From: Pontibacter beigongshangensis | GTDB taxonomy: Bacteria; Bacteroidota; Bacteroidia; Cytophagales; Hymenobacteraceae | Direction: 5' to 3' | DNA length: 64,000 nt | NCBI RefSeq assembly: GCF_014332515.1 | Contig: NZ_VFSD01000001.1 | Span: forward strand, 186,001 to 250,000 | In this document: piece by piece, positions 42,628 through 52,387 of the stretch | How positions within the stretch are numbered: the first letter of the stretch is position 1 | Layout of the letters: every line of letters begins with the position of its first letter | Notes under the pieces: generated by a model | What the model saw: only the letters and a program-made list of their open reading frames with translations | Database searches by the model: none | What the model was told of the DNA's origin: nothing | Position numbers and translations under genes: made by a program

Positions 42628-43794
42628 ATGCAATTAATAGAGGTTACCACTCCCCAACTGGCCAGAGATTTTCTGATGGTGCAGGTGCAGCTGTATAAAA
42701 AAGACCCCAACTATATTCGTCCGCTCGACAAAGACATAGACAATGTTTTTGACCCGAAGAAAAACCGGCTCCTCCGCAACAGCGAAGCCATCCGGTGGCT
42801 GCTCCAGGACGATAAAGGAAAGTACATAGGCCGAATCGCAGCCTTCATCAACAAAAAAACGGCTAATACCTACGAGCAGCCCACCGGGGGCATGGGCTTT
42901 TTCGACTGCATCAACAACCAGGAAGCCGCCAACATGCTCTTCGACGCCTGCCGCGACTGGCTGCAGGCACGCGGCATGGAGGCCATGGACGGCCCCATTA
43001 ACTTTGGCGACCGCGACAAGTGGTGGGGCATGCAGGCAGACGGCTTCTATCCGCCCACCTATGGCATGAACTACAATTTCCCGTACTACCAGCAGCTGAT
43101 CGAAAACTACGGCTTCCAGGTGTTCTTTAAGCAATATGTGTATTTCAGGGAGGTAGAGGAGAAGCTGGAGGAGGGGATTTACCGCAAAGCCAAGCAGATT
43201 CTGGCCAACCCCGACTATAGTTTCAGGCACATGGATAAAAAAGACCTGAAAAAATATGCCGAGGATTTCCGGACGGTCTACAACAAAGCCTGGACCAAGC
43301 ACGAAGGCGTGAAAGGCATGTCGGAGGCGCAGGCGATGGGGGCCATGAACCAGATGAAGCCGATCCTGGACGAGCGCATCGTATGGTTCGGCTATTATAA
43401 AGACGAGCCGGTGAGCTTCATGATTCTGCTGCCGGAGCTGAACCAGCTCTTCAAGTACGTAAACGGAAAGCTAGACCTCTGGGGGAAAGTGAAGTTTGCC
43501 TTCCACCGCTGGCGAGGTGCCTGCAAGGCCATGTTCGGGGTTGTATTTGGCGTATCGCCGGAGCACCAGCGCAAAGGCGTGGAAACTGCCCTGGTGGTAG
43601 CCGCCTCCAGGGTGGTGCAGAACAATCCTAAAATTCCCTATCAGGTAATGGAGATGAACTGGATTGGCGACTTTAACCCCAAGATGATGAATGTGGCGGT
43701 GCAGTGCGGCGGCCGCATTTACAAAACCTACCACACCTACCGCTACCTCTTCGACAGGACAAAGGAGTTTAAACGGATGAGGATTATCCAGTAA
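42628..43794 (+). CDS. GNAT-like protein of unknown substrate
   Basis: A 388-residue protein of a Bacteroidota family usually labelled GNAT N-acetyltransferase-like. The N-terminal 120 residues (FLMVQVQLYKKDPNYIRPLDKDIDNVFDPKKN, then GRIAAFINKK) look like one acyltransferase-like half. The C-terminal half has VVFGVSPEHQRKGVETALVVAAS, which resembles the acetyl-CoA loop Q/RxxGxG/A of GNAT enzymes, and MEMNWIGDFNPKMMNV. The substrate is unknown. Its start follows the second tRNA by 170 bases. A strong hairpin ends it. Confidence 0.75.
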   Translation: MQLIEVTTPQLARDFLMVQVQLYKKDPNYIRPLDKDIDNVFDPKKNRLLRNSEAIRWLLQDDKGKYIGRIAAFINKKTANTYEQPTGGMGFFDCINNQEAANMLFDACRDWLQARGMEAMDGPINFGDRDKWWGMQADGFYPPTYGMNYNFPYYQQLIENYGFQVFFKQYVYFREVEEKLEEGIYRKAKQILANPDYSFRHMDKKDLKKYAEDFRTVYNKAWTKHEGVKGMSEAQAMGAMNQMKPILDERIVWFGYYKDEPVSFMILLPELNQLFKYVNGKLDLWGKVKFAFHRWRGACKAMFGVVFGVSPEHQRKGVETALVVAASRVVQNNPKIPYQVMEMNWIGDFNPKMMNVAVQCGGRIYKTYHTYRYLFDRTKEFKRMRIIQ

Positions 43795-43814
43795 AAAAAA
43801 CCGAAACGATAGCA

Positions 43815-43862
43815 GCCTTTGCTGCTGCTGGCAACAACACTGGCTTCAGCAGCAGCAAAGGC
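43815..43862 (+). terminator. terminator after the GNAT-like gene
   Basis: GCCTTTGCTGCTGCTG (43815-43830) pairs perfectly with CAGCAGCAGCAAAGGC (43847-43862), followed by ATTTTT. It lies 20 bases after the stop and just before the next ATG. Confidence 0.9.
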
Positions 43863-43878
43863 ATTTTTATAGCACCCG

Positions 43879-44895
43879 ATGGATTCACTTACGCAGATAG
43901 TTTTAGGGGCTTCGGTAGCAGAGGCCGTTTGTGGGCGCAAGCTAGGCAACAAAGCAATGCTGTGGGGCGCTGTGGCCGGCACCATTCCCGACCTGGACGT
44001 GCTCGCCAACCCCTGGCTCGATATGGTGGATCAGCTCAGCTTTCACCGCTCCTTCTCCCATTCCTTTCTTTTCGCCCTGGTGGTGTCGCCGGTGCTGGGC
44101 TGGCTGCTGCACCGGCTCTACCGGCACCAGCAGGCCACCTTCCGAGACTGGACCCTGCTGTTTTTCCTGGGCTTCACCACCCACGCCATCCTCGACAGCT
44201 TCACCACCTGGGGCACACAGCTGTTCTGGCCCTTCAGCACCTATGGCGTGGCTTTTTACAATATCTTTGTAGTAGACCCGTTTTATACCGTGCCGTTTCT
44301 GGTGCTGGTGGTGGTGGCAGCCTTTTACAGCCGCTCCAACCCCACCAGGCAGAAGCTAAACTATGCGGGGCTTGCCATCAGTTCATGTTACCTCCTGTTC
44401 TCGTTTGCGGCCAAAGCACACGCCAACCAGGTGTTTGAGGAAGCCCTGGACCGGCAGGGGATAACCTACAGCTCCTACATCAGCAAACCCACGCCCATGA
44501 ACACGTTGCTCTGGACCGTGACCGCCAGGGGAGAAGATGGTTTCTACACAGGCTTTTACTCGCTCCTGGACGCTGACAGGGAAGTAAGGTTTGCCTTTGA
44601 GCCGCAGCAGGCGCCATTGCTGCAGCCTTACCTGGGGCACCCCAAACTGGACCGGCTGCTCCAGATAACCAAGGGCTATTATACGCTGGAGAAAACAGTG
44701 GAAGGCGTGGCCATCAACGACCTCCGGTTTGGGCAGTTCGATGGCTGGCGTAAAAGCGGGGGAGAATACGTGTTTAAGTATAAGCTCTGGTTTGATGAAG
44801 AAAAGCAGCTGCAGTTTGAGGAGCAGAATTACCGCCCCAAAGTGGACAAAGTGTACCTGAGCTCATTTTTAAACCGGGTTATGGGAGAAAAGTAG
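43879..44895 (+). CDS. YdjM-like membrane-bound metal-dependent hydrolase
   Basis: A 338-residue protein of the YdjM/DUF457 family. It opens with DSLTQIVLGASVAEAV, then GTIPDLDVLANP, the metal motif HRSFSHSFLF and FTTHAILDSFTTWGTQLFWPF, the His/Asp sites that bind the metal. About four to five membrane helices lie between residues 75 and 180, followed by a soluble C-terminal domain of about 150 residues. The E. coli protein is an SOS-induced inner-membrane protein; its substrate is unknown, and I see no LexA-like site here. The preceding hairpin leaves 16 bases for a start region. Confidence 0.87.
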   Translation: MDSLTQIVLGASVAEAVCGRKLGNKAMLWGAVAGTIPDLDVLANPWLDMVDQLSFHRSFSHSFLFALVVSPVLGWLLHRLYRHQQATFRDWTLLFFLGFTTHAILDSFTTWGTQLFWPFSTYGVAFYNIFVVDPFYTVPFLVLVVVAAFYSRSNPTRQKLNYAGLAISSCYLLFSFAAKAHANQVFEEALDRQGITYSSYISKPTPMNTLLWTVTARGEDGFYTGFYSLLDADREVRFAFEPQQAPLLQPYLGHPKLDRLLQITKGYYTLEKTVEGVAINDLRFGQFDGWRKSGGEYVFKYKLWFDEEKQLQFEEQNYRPKVDKVYLSSFLNRVMGEK

Positions 44896-45000
44896 TGCCC
44901 TGACGCGCTGATTTATAAAACGGAGATTTGAAGTTGACCTAAGTCTGAAAGGAGATGCCCCCATGCAGCCTCCCCCTTCGCGGGTACCCATGCCCTCAAA

Positions 45001-45045
45001 CAACAGCAATAAGAGCTCCGGAGGGCCATTTTCATTAGAATAATT
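45001..45045 (+). repeat. dispersed CTCCGGAGG element, copy 19
   Basis: CAACAGCAAT, GCTCCGGAGGGCC, then ATTTTCATTAGAATAATTC; about 105 bases after the hydrolase stop with the CAG end toward it. Confidence 0.9.
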
Positions 45046-45161
45046 CAGGTTCTATGGCTCAGTTCATGTTGCTGTGTAGCGGCATGAAACCTAGCCTCAA
45101 AAGCCAGTCGATACAGCTCATGGATATCCCCCGAGATTTTCAAGAATAAAAAGGTGAGAGG

Positions 45162-45497
45162 ATGGCTGGAACGCAGAGGAGTCCCGAAGAATATGGTTTT
45201 TTCCTGAACACCAGTTTATGGTCGGCCTTTGGGCGGAGCAGGCAGTTTTATCCCTTGCTCAAGCCCCCGGAGCAGGGCAGCCTGGAACTGATTCCCCTGG
45301 TGGCCGGGTCCCTAATAGGCCTGCTGGTGCCCTCTACTGCCAGCGGCGGCGGCCTTTCTGTGCCTGGCAGCCGCGGCCTAAATGAGCGGGCAGTGCCGGG
45401 CGGTGGATGGCGACTTTTCAATCAGCAGTTTGTACCCGCTCCGGAGCCGTGCCAGGGCCTAAAACAAAGGCGGCAAAAGCTGGTTAAATTGCGCTAA
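45162..45497 (+). CDS. doubtful hypothetical protein (111 residues)
   Basis: An open frame from an ATG with AAGGTGAGAGG just upstream. Codon choice (CTG, GTG, GCC, GGC) is like that of neighbouring genes, but the protein is Gly/Pro-rich with no recognisable domain, signal peptide or family. It could be a decayed gene or chance coding in a GC-rich stretch. Low confidence. Confidence 0.2.
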   Translation: MAGTQRSPEEYGFFLNTSLWSAFGRSRQFYPLLKPPEQGSLELIPLVAGSLIGLLVPSTASGGGLSVPGSRGLNERAVPGGGWRLFNQQFVPAPEPCQGLKQRRQKLVKLR

Positions 45498-45503
45498 AAT
45501 GTT

Positions 45504-45511
45504 TACTTTTG
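45504..45511 (+). promoter_or_regulatory. -7 box TACTTTTG of the small lipoprotein gene
   Basis: A perfect TAnnTTTG match 60 bases before the ATG at 45572. The -33 region is weak. Confidence 0.5.
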
Positions 45512-45571
45512 TAGAGTTATGCAAGAAAGTGCCAGGTAATAACCGGGTGCTTTTATTCAACCTTTATATAC

Positions 45572-45820
45572 ATGCTTACACCCCGCTTATTATTGCTGTG
45601 CTGCGTTCTGTTTATGGCATTTTTCTCTGTTTCCTGCAAGCCAATGTGTCCTATTTCATCGTGCCAGGTGCGCATGGTGCACCCGCATGGGGAGCATCAG
45701 TTCAGGGGGCAGCCCTTTTACAAAAAACAGAACCCAAAAATGGGGGAGAAGCTCCCGAAAATGAAAGGCGAGAAGAAAAAAGCCGACAGCCCGAACAACA
45801 AGGCTAAGAATAAGAAGTAA
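45572..45820 (+). CDS. small basic lipoprotein of unknown function
   Basis: An 82-residue protein with a clear lipoprotein signal (LLLLCCVLFMAFFSVSC, lipidated Cys at about residue 22). It continues CPISSCQVRMVHPHGEHQFRGQPFYKKQNPKMGEK and a Lys-rich tail. The block around MVHPHG...FRG..FYKKQNPK looks like a conserved small-lipoprotein motif of Cytophagales. It is probably anchored on the periplasmic side with its basic tail free; the role is unknown. It lies 82 bases before gyrA and could share its mRNA. Confidence 0.75.
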   Translation: MLTPRLLLLCCVLFMAFFSVSCKPMCPISSCQVRMVHPHGEHQFRGQPFYKKQNPKMGEKLPKMKGEKKKADSPNNKAKNKK

Positions 45821-45902
45821 GCATGTGCTTTATATAGGCTTTTTTGCATAAATTGCCACTATTAATATTCATCCATATACATTCATATTTTAGACGTTGA
45901 GC

Positions 45903-48500
45903 ATGATCGAAGGCGAACGAATAATACCGATAAACATTGAAGATGAGATGCGCGGAGCATACATCGACTATTCAATGTCTGTTATCATTTCAAGAGCCTT
46001 ACCCGATGTCAGAGACGGATTGAAGCCTGTGCACCGGCGTGTGCTCTACGGCATGTCCGAACTGGGGGTATCCTATAACAAAGCTTATAAAAAATCTGCC
46101 AGGATAGTAGGAGAGGTGCTGGGTAAATACCACCCGCACGGCGACTCCTCTGTGTACGAAACCATGGTGCGCATGGCCCAGGAATGGTCGCTGCGCTACC
46201 CACTCGTAGACGGGCAGGGGAACTACGGCTCCATAGACGGCGACTCACCAGCCGCCATGCGTTATACCGAGGCGCGCCTGAAGCGAATTGCGGATGAGCT
46301 CCTCAACGACCTGGACAAAAACACCGTGGACTTTGTGCCTAACTTCGACGACTCCCTCAAAGAGCCGTCGGTGATGCCGGCCAAATTCCCGAACCTGCTG
46401 GTAAACGGCACCTCCGGCATAGCCGTGGGCATGGCCACCAACATGGCCCCCCATAACCTGACCGAGGTGGTGAACGGCATTATGGCCTACATCGATAACA
46501 ACGATATCACGATTGCGGAACTGATGGAGCATATCACCGCACCGGACTTCCCGACAGGTGGCATCATTTATGGCTACGATGGCGTTAAGGCTGCATTCGA
46601 GACCGGCCGTGGCCGTGTGCTGATGCGTGGCAAAGCCATCTTTGAGACAACACCATCCGGTAAGGAGCAGATTATTGTGACGGAGATTCCGTACATGGTC
46701 AACAAGGCTTCCATGATCGAGAAAACGGCCGCCCTTATCAACGATAAAAAGATAGAAGGCATCTCCGACCTCCGGGACGAGTCTGACCGTGACGGGTTAC
46801 GAGTGGTGTACGACCTGAAGCGCGATGCCATCCCCAATGTGGTGCTCAACAACCTGTACAAATACACCCAGCTTCAGTCTTCTTTCGGCGTGAACAACGT
46901 GGCCCTGGTTGGTGGCCGCCCCATGACGCTGAACCTGAAGGAGCTGATCAAGTATTTCGTAGACCACCGCCACGAAGTGGTGATCCGCAGAACACAGTTC
47001 GAGCTGGACGAGGCCAGGAAACGGGCCCACATCCTGGAAGGCTTGCTCATTGCTCTCGACAACCTCGATGAGGTGATCACGCTGATCCGGTCGTCGCGAG
47101 ACCCGGAGATTGCCCGTAACGGCCTGATGGAACGCTTCAACCTGTCGGAACTGCAGGCCAGGGCTATTCTGGACATGCGTCTGCAGCGCCTTACTGGTCT
47201 GGAGCGCGATAAAATTGTGCAGGAGTACGAAGAGATCATGAAACTGATCGATTACCTGACTTCGATCCTGAACGATGAAGGCCTGCGCATGCAGATCATC
47301 AAAGACGAGCTGGCCGATGTCAGAGACCGCTATGGCGACGCCCGCCGCACCACCATTGAGGCCTCTATGGGCGACATCTCTTACGAAGACATGATCCCGG
47401 AAGAGAACATGGTAATCACCATCTCGCATGAAGGCTATATCAAGCGTACCTCGCTGAACGAATACCGCAGCCAGAGCCGTGGGGGCATAGGTTCCAAAGG
47501 TGTAGGCGCGTCTAAAGAGAGCGACTTTACAGAGCACATCTTTATTGCCAGCACCCACCACCACATGATGTTCTTTACCGAGTTCGGTAAAGTGTTCTGG
47601 CTGAAGGTGTATGAGATTCCGGAAGGTGGCAAAACAACCAAAGGCCGGGCCATCCAGAATATCATCAACATTGAGAAGGAGGATAAGGTACGTGCCGTGA
47701 TTAATGTGCATGACCTGAAGAACCAGGATTTTGTCCTGAACCATAACCTGATTTTCTGCACCGAGCAGGGTACTATTAAAAAGACCGTGCTGGAAGCTTA
47801 TTCCCGCCCAAGAACCAACGGTATCAACGCCATTACCATTAACGAAGGCGACAGGCTGCTGGATGTGCAACTGACCACCGGCAACAGCGAAGTGGTAATT
47901 GCCCTGGGCTCAGGAAGAGCGATACGCTTTAATGAAAGCCAGGTAAGACTGATGGGCAGAAACGCTGCCGGCGTGCGCGGTGTAACCCTGGCTGGACCGG
48001 ATGATAAGGTGGTTGGTATGGTTTGTGTAGAAAATGATCAGACAGAACTGCTGGTGGTGTCTGAAAACGGTTTCGGTAAGCGCTCCAAATTAGATGAATA
48101 CCGGATTACCAACCGTGGTGGCAAAGGTGTGAAAACACTGAACGTGACCGAGAAAACCGGCAAGCTGGTTTCGATTAAAGGAGTGGTAGACGGAGACGAC
48201 CTGATGATCATTAACCGTTCCGGAATTACTATCAGATTGCGTGTAAGCGAGATCCGGGTAATCGGAAGGGCTACCCAGGGAGTGCGCCTGATCAAACTCA
48301 ATGACGGCGACAGCATCTCTTCAGTGGCCAAGATCGAGATGGAGAACGAGGAGGAGATCGTGCTGCTGGAGTCGGAACTTCAGCCGGAGGATTCGCTTCA
48401 GCCTGACGACATGATCGATCCTGTTGCCGATCCGGAAGAAGCGCCATCTGATGATCAGGTTGATGGACCTGAAGACACTGAAACAACGGAAGAAATTTAA
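45903..48500 (+). CDS. gyrA: DNA gyrase subunit A
   Basis: An 865-residue type II topoisomerase subunit that, with GyrB, introduces negative supercoils. The catalytic tyrosine is Tyr121 in [10 protein letters not shown]. The quinolone region reads [15 protein letters not shown]: Ser82 matches E. coli Ser83 and Glu86 matches Asp87, so no classical resistance change is seen. The C-terminal beta-pinwheel begins near residue 510. Its GyrA box is QSRGGIG (524-530) rather than the usual QRRGGKG. The last 60 residues are an acidic tail. I chose the ATG at 45903 over the TTG two codons upstream. A TPR protein follows 74 bases later. Confidence 0.97.
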   Translation: MIEGERIIPINIEDEMRGAYIDYSMSVIISRALPDVRDGLKPVHRRVLYGMSELGVSYNKAYKKSARIVGEVLGKYHPHGDSSVYETMVRMAQEWSLRYPLVDGQGNYGSIDGDSPAAMRYTEARLKRIADELLNDLDKNTVDFVPNFDDSLKEPSVMPAKFPNLLVNGTSGIAVGMATNMAPHNLTEVVNGIMAYIDNNDITIAELMEHITAPDFPTGGIIYGYDGVKAAFETGRGRVLMRGKAIFETTPSGKEQIIVTEIPYMVNKASMIEKTAALINDKKIEGISDLRDESDRDGLRVVYDLKRDAIPNVVLNNLYKYTQLQSSFGVNNVALVGGRPMTLNLKELIKYFVDHRHEVVIRRTQFELDEARKRAHILEGLLIALDNLDEVITLIRSSRDPEIARNGLMERFNLSELQARAILDMRLQRLTGLERDKIVQEYEEIMKLIDYLTSILNDEGLRMQIIKDELADVRDRYGDARRTTIEASMGDISYEDMIPEENMVITISHEGYIKRTSLNEYRSQSRGGIGSKGVGASKESDFTEHIFIASTHHHMMFFTEFGKVFWLKVYEIPEGGKTTKGRAIQNIINIEKEDKVRAVINVHDLKNQDFVLNHNLIFCTEQGTIKKTVLEAYSRPRTNGINAITINEGDRLLDVQLTTGNSEVVIALGSGRAIRFNESQVRLMGRNAAGVRGVTLAGPDDKVVGMVCVENDQTELLVVSENGFGKRSKLDEYRITNRGGKGVKTLNVTEKTGKLVSIKGVVDGDDLMIINRSGITIRLRVSEIRVIGRATQGVRLIKLNDGDSISSVAKIEMENEEEIVLLESELQPEDSLQPDDMIDPVADPEEAPSDDQVDGPEDTETTEEI

Positions 48501-48574
48501 TTTTTTAATTCATTAGGAATTTTATTTCTTTCATAAACATTTCCTAAAACAAACACAAAACTAATTGGACAAGT

Positions 48575-49711
48575 ATGAAAAAGGTACTTTTGACAGTCTT
48601 GGCGGCCGCAAGTTTGCAGGTGGCCACGGCTCAAAACTCAGCCGTTAACAGTGCTGTACTGAATCATAAAAACGGTTTACTGGACAAGGCCCAGACAGAC
48701 ATTGACAAGGCTATTGTACATAAGAAAACCAGCGAGAGCCCCAAAGCCTGGTTTTATCGCGGTGTTATATACCAGGATATGATCTCCAGCCCGATTTACA
48801 GCAAGCAGGTTAGCGACGAAACTCCGAACCTGGTGCTTGAGGCTTTCAACAAGGTAAAACAGCTGGAAGGAAATAATGGCGAATACACCAAGCAGTTGCC
48901 GGAGCGTATGGAATTGCTTTATGGGCAGGTGCTGAACCAGGCGGTAGCGTTCCATAACGAGCAAAAGTGGGACGATGCCATCAAAAAATACGAGATGGCC
49001 TCTAAGATAAGCCCTACCGACACTACTGCGCTGATGTATGCCGCTTATGCCGCCACAGGTAAGGAAGATTACAAAACCGCTATCCAGTATTACGACAAAC
49101 TTCTGGGCATAGGCCATAAGACAGAACCTGTATACAAAGCTAAAATCCAGCTGATGCAAGCTACTGAGGCCAAGGAAGAAGATGTAATGAAAGCGCTGGA
49201 GGAAGGCCTGGCCGCTAACCCGAACAGTGTTTACCTGATGCAGGAAGAGCTGAAGTACTACCTGGCAGCCGGCAGAGGCGACGAAGCAACAGAAAAACTG
49301 GAGAAAGCCATTGCCGCTGACCCAAAAAATGCCAGCCTGTATGCAGTGCTGGGCAATGTGCAGGAGCGTAAGAAAGACCTGGAGAACGCTACCAAAAACT
49401 ACAAAAAAGCGGTGGAGCTGGATCCTAACAACTTCGATGCCTATTATAACCTGGGCGTAATGGAATATAACAAGGCCAGTGAGCTGATTAACCAGGCTGC
49501 TAAAATGGATTATGCCACTTACCAGAAAAAAGGCAAGCCATTAGAAGCACAGGCTAAGAAGCATTTCGAAGCGGCAGCTCCTTACTTTGAAGCTGCTCAC
49601 AAAGCCCAGCCAGACGACATCAACACCATGCAGAACCTGTTCCGTGTGTATACCCGCCTAGACCGCAAGGCCGATGCCGACCGCATGAGCAAAATGCTCG
49701 GTAACGAATAG
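48575..49711 (+). CDS. exported tetratricopeptide repeat protein
   Basis: A 378-residue protein with a signal peptide (MKKVLLTVLAAASLQVATAQ) and TPR motifs along most of its length, clearest near the C-terminus (PKNASLYAVLGNVQERKKDLENATKNYKKAVELDPNNFDAYYNLGVM). TPRs form protein-protein interaction scaffolds, so this is probably a periplasmic adaptor; its partner is unknown. It lies 74 bases after gyrA and is followed by a strong terminator. Confidence 0.88.
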   Translation: MKKVLLTVLAAASLQVATAQNSAVNSAVLNHKNGLLDKAQTDIDKAIVHKKTSESPKAWFYRGVIYQDMISSPIYSKQVSDETPNLVLEAFNKVKQLEGNNGEYTKQLPERMELLYGQVLNQAVAFHNEQKWDDAIKKYEMASKISPTDTTALMYAAYAATGKEDYKTAIQYYDKLLGIGHKTEPVYKAKIQLMQATEAKEEDVMKALEEGLAANPNSVYLMQEELKYYLAAGRGDEATEKLEKAIAADPKNASLYAVLGNVQERKKDLENATKNYKKAVELDPNNFDAYYNLGVMEYNKASELINQAAKMDYATYQKKGKPLEAQAKKHFEAAAPYFEAAHKAQPDDINTMQNLFRVYTRLDRKADADRMSKMLGNE

Positions 49712-49729
49712 GAAGATATTGCACTCAAA

Positions 49730-49767
49730 AAAAGAGCCTGCCTTTTGGATAAAGGGCAGGCTCTTTT
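49730..49767. terminator. terminator after the TPR gene
   Basis: AAAAGAGCCTGCC and GGCAGGCTCTTTT pair, with CTTT/AAAG extending the stem past a one-base bulge. It has A and T runs on both sides, so it should work in both directions. Confidence 0.88.
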
Positions 49768-49826
49768 ATTTGTAATACATCATCCAGCCATCCTTAGTGC
49801 TTATAAAATTGGGGGAATGTAAGGTC

Positions 49827-49877
49827 AATTATTCCAATAAAAAGCGCCCTCCAGTGGCGGCTCCTCTGCTGCTGCTC
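49827..49877 (-). repeat. dispersed CTCCGGAGG element, copy 20
   Basis: Minus strand: GCAGCAGCAGAGGAGCCGCC, CTGGAGGGCGC, TTTTTATTGGAATAATTG. AGC-C-GCC can pair with GGCGCT before the T-run. The CAG end faces the TonB receptor stop codon. Confidence 0.87.
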
Positions 49878-49936
49878 GGCATCTTAAATGTATATCAGGA
49901 TCCGAACTGGTGGCATGGCTCATTACAGGCTTCCGG

Positions 49937-52366
49937 CTAAAACTCCACAATAAAACCCAGTGTAGGCACAAGGTTGCCATCATCGTTATTTAATACCACC
50001 GGAATAGCATTGCTGCCATCTGCGCGGAGAGCCGCGCCATCGGTGGTAGCGAAGCCGGAATTGTCGCTGTTACGCTGGAAGGTGTAGCGGTCATAGCCTG
50101 GGGTTTTGCTGGCAAGTATGTTAGCTACGTCCAGGAACAGGTCAAGGGTTATGCGGTTAAAATTCCACTTCTTGTCGATACGGAAGTCCAGCTGGCTGAA
50201 GGGGCGAAGCCGTTCGGTGTTGAGCAGCGAATAGTCCAGTATCCCGACGCCAAGCGCCCCGTAGTTTCTCTGGGATGCCACCAGGTCGAAAGGAGTGGCG
50301 GGCGCTCCGCCAGCATAACGATATTTGGCTCCTACTTCCCAGTTCTTCGGAAGCTTTTTACCCACCAGGCCAGAAATCAGGTGCCTGTAATCCCAGGAAC
50401 TGGAGACAAAGCGCCCATCGGATCCGGCAAATTCGCTTACCACATAAGTATAGGAGAGCACAGAAAAGACAGTGCCGGTCAGTTTTTTCTGCACATAAAA
50501 CTCCATACCATAAGCACGCCCATCTCCGTTGGTACGCACGTTTTCATTTCCGATAGACCCGAAATCGCCTCCCTGGTTGGCCAGCGAGATGCCGTCGCGC
50601 ACAGAAACAGGGTAGTTGCTATAGTCTTTGTAGAAACCCTCCAACGTAAACCGCAGGTCGGTGCGTGGCAGGAACTCGGTGCCCAGCACATAATGGATCG
50701 ATTTGGTGTAGTCTGCCGAGGTGTTCAGGAAATTTCCGTTTTCCTGGTAACCAAGCACTGTGTAAACCGGCAGCTTGTAATAAATACCAGAAGAAGCATT
50801 AAGTGTCCATTTATCTGAAAGCAGGTAGGAGAGGGCAACTCTGGGTGAGAGCGTCTTCAGGGGGTTGTCGCCTGTCTGGGTAAACGAATTCAGGTCTGTC
50901 CGGAGGCCGAACGACAGGCCCAGTTTATCATCCAATACCGACCCGGAGACTTGTCCGAAAGCGCCATACCTGAAAAAATCGAGGTCGCTGGCATAGTTTA
51001 TCGTCAGGCCAGGCTGCACCAGGTTGTTCTGCTCATCCCGCAGCTCTTTGCGAATCTGGCTGAACACGTTGTTGGTGAACTGCACATACTGCGCAGAAAG
51101 GCCATATGAATATTTTATGCCGTTCTGATATTTGTTCACGTCGAGCCGCAGTTTATTCTCTGTTTCGCGCGAGGTTGACTTCAGCGTGCGCAACGACTCA
51201 TTTTTGTTCTGGGCGTCTTCGTATTTTTCCAGATCAATGTTAAAGGCGTTGCGGCTCAGGGCCAGGTTTACGTATCCATCCTTCACCAGTCTTTTCACGG
51301 CAAAGCCCGTGGTGTAATTCCATTGGTTGTTGAGCGGCACAGAGCGCAGGATGTACTCATTTTCTGGCGTGCTGTTGCGTGGCACCCCAAACGAAAACTC
51401 GTCTATGGCACCAACTCCCAGAAAAGAAAGAGAGGTCTTCTTGTTAAGTTGGTGGTCTACTTTGTACTGAAAATCCCAGTAGTTGGGGCGTATCGGAAGA
51501 TCCAGCAGCTTAAACAACAGTTGCAGGTAAGACCTGCGGCCCGATACCAGAAAAGTGGTTTTTGGAGATAGCGGACCTTCCAGGGTAGTCGCAAATTCGG
51601 AGCCGCTTAGGCGCACATTGCCTGACAGCCGCTCCGGGTTGCCATACCGCTGCCGGAACTGGAACACCGAGGCCAGGGCATTGTCGTAACGGGCATCAAA
51701 GGCAGAGGAGCTTACTTTCAGATCTTCAATAAAAGACACGTTCAGGATGCCGGTGGCGCCACCGGCGCTTCCCTGCGTGGTAAAGTGGTTGATGAGCGGT
51801 ATTTCGATGCCATCGAGGTAATATACGTTTTCGTTTGGCGCCCCTCCGCGTATGATCAGGTCGTTGCGGCTGCCACCGCCGGTGCCGCTGGTTGCCACGC
51901 CCGGCAGCACCTGCACTACCTTAGATATATCGAAGTTCCCGCCGGGGTTGCTGCGTATTTCCTCCGTGCTCAAACTCTGCACCGATAGGGGAGTTATCAG
52001 GTCGGCCACGGCTGCACTTTGCCGTCTGTTCACCACAACCTCCACCTCCTGCAGACTGTTGGCTGCCGGCGATAGCTCGAAATTCAGAATCTGGGCATTG
52101 CCGGACGTCACGTTAATATTGAATTTGCTTTGGGGTTGGTAGCCTACATAAGAACTTTGCACGGTATAGCTCCCAAGTGGAATATTATCCAGCCGGTAAG
52201 CGCCCGATTCGTCGCTGGCCGTGCCTAAAGAGGTGCCCCTTAGTTGAATAATAACCCTAATAAGGGGTTCTTGTGTGTTAGCATCCCGAACAGTTCCCGT
52301 AATAACGCCGGATTGAGCTATGGTAAACCGAGGAATCAGCAGCAATAGCAGTAAAAACAACTTCAT
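49937..52366 (-). CDS. TonB-dependent outer membrane receptor with carboxypeptidase-like N-domain
   Basis: An 809-residue receptor. A signal peptide (MKLFLLLLLLIPRFTIAQ) is followed by a CarboxypepD_reg-like domain (GVITGTVRDANTQEPLIRV to about residue 100), a plug domain with NLIIRGGAPNENVYYLDGIEIPL, and a 22-strand barrel ending in LGFIVEF. It imports a bulky substrate using energy from TonB. No SusD partner or FecR is adjacent, so this is a stand-alone receptor rather than a SusCD pair; the substrate is unknown. I chose the Met at 52366; the frame start 21 bases upstream adds residues before the signal peptide. Confidence 0.92.
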   Translation of the reverse strand: MKLFLLLLLLIPRFTIAQSGVITGTVRDANTQEPLIRVIIQLRGTSLGTASDESGAYRLDNIPLGSYTVQSSYVGYQPQSKFNINVTSGNAQILNFELSPAANSLQEVEVVVNRRQSAAVADLITPLSVQSLSTEEIRSNPGGNFDISKVVQVLPGVATSGTGGGSRNDLIIRGGAPNENVYYLDGIEIPLINHFTTQGSAGGATGILNVSFIEDLKVSSSAFDARYDNALASVFQFRQRYGNPERLSGNVRLSGSEFATTLEGPLSPKTTFLVSGRRSYLQLLFKLLDLPIRPNYWDFQYKVDHQLNKKTSLSFLGVGAIDEFSFGVPRNSTPENEYILRSVPLNNQWNYTTGFAVKRLVKDGYVNLALSRNAFNIDLEKYEDAQNKNESLRTLKSTSRETENKLRLDVNKYQNGIKYSYGLSAQYVQFTNNVFSQIRKELRDEQNNLVQPGLTINYASDLDFFRYGAFGQVSGSVLDDKLGLSFGLRTDLNSFTQTGDNPLKTLSPRVALSYLLSDKWTLNASSGIYYKLPVYTVLGYQENGNFLNTSADYTKSIHYVLGTEFLPRTDLRFTLEGFYKDYSNYPVSVRDGISLANQGGDFGSIGNENVRTNGDGRAYGMEFYVQKKLTGTVFSVLSYTYVVSEFAGSDGRFVSSSWDYRHLISGLVGKKLPKNWEVGAKYRYAGGAPATPFDLVASQRNYGALGVGILDYSLLNTERLRPFSQLDFRIDKKWNFNRITLDLFLDVANILASKTPGYDRYTFQRNSDNSGFATTDGAALRADGSNAIPVVLNNDDGNLVPTLGFIVEF

Positions 52367-52387
52367 GTTAAATGATATAATATCCAA

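Larger units (their letters stand above)
44896..45571. other. 676-base region with one repeat and a doubtful frame
   Basis: Contains one near-consensus dispersed-element copy (45001-45045), a GC-rich stretch with a doubtful 111-codon frame, and the promoter of the lipoprotein gene at 45504-45511. Nothing else can be supported. Confidence 0.6.

Noticed and set aside
46797..47870. 357-codon frame antisense to gyrA
   Set aside because: Shadow of gyrA; no independent features.
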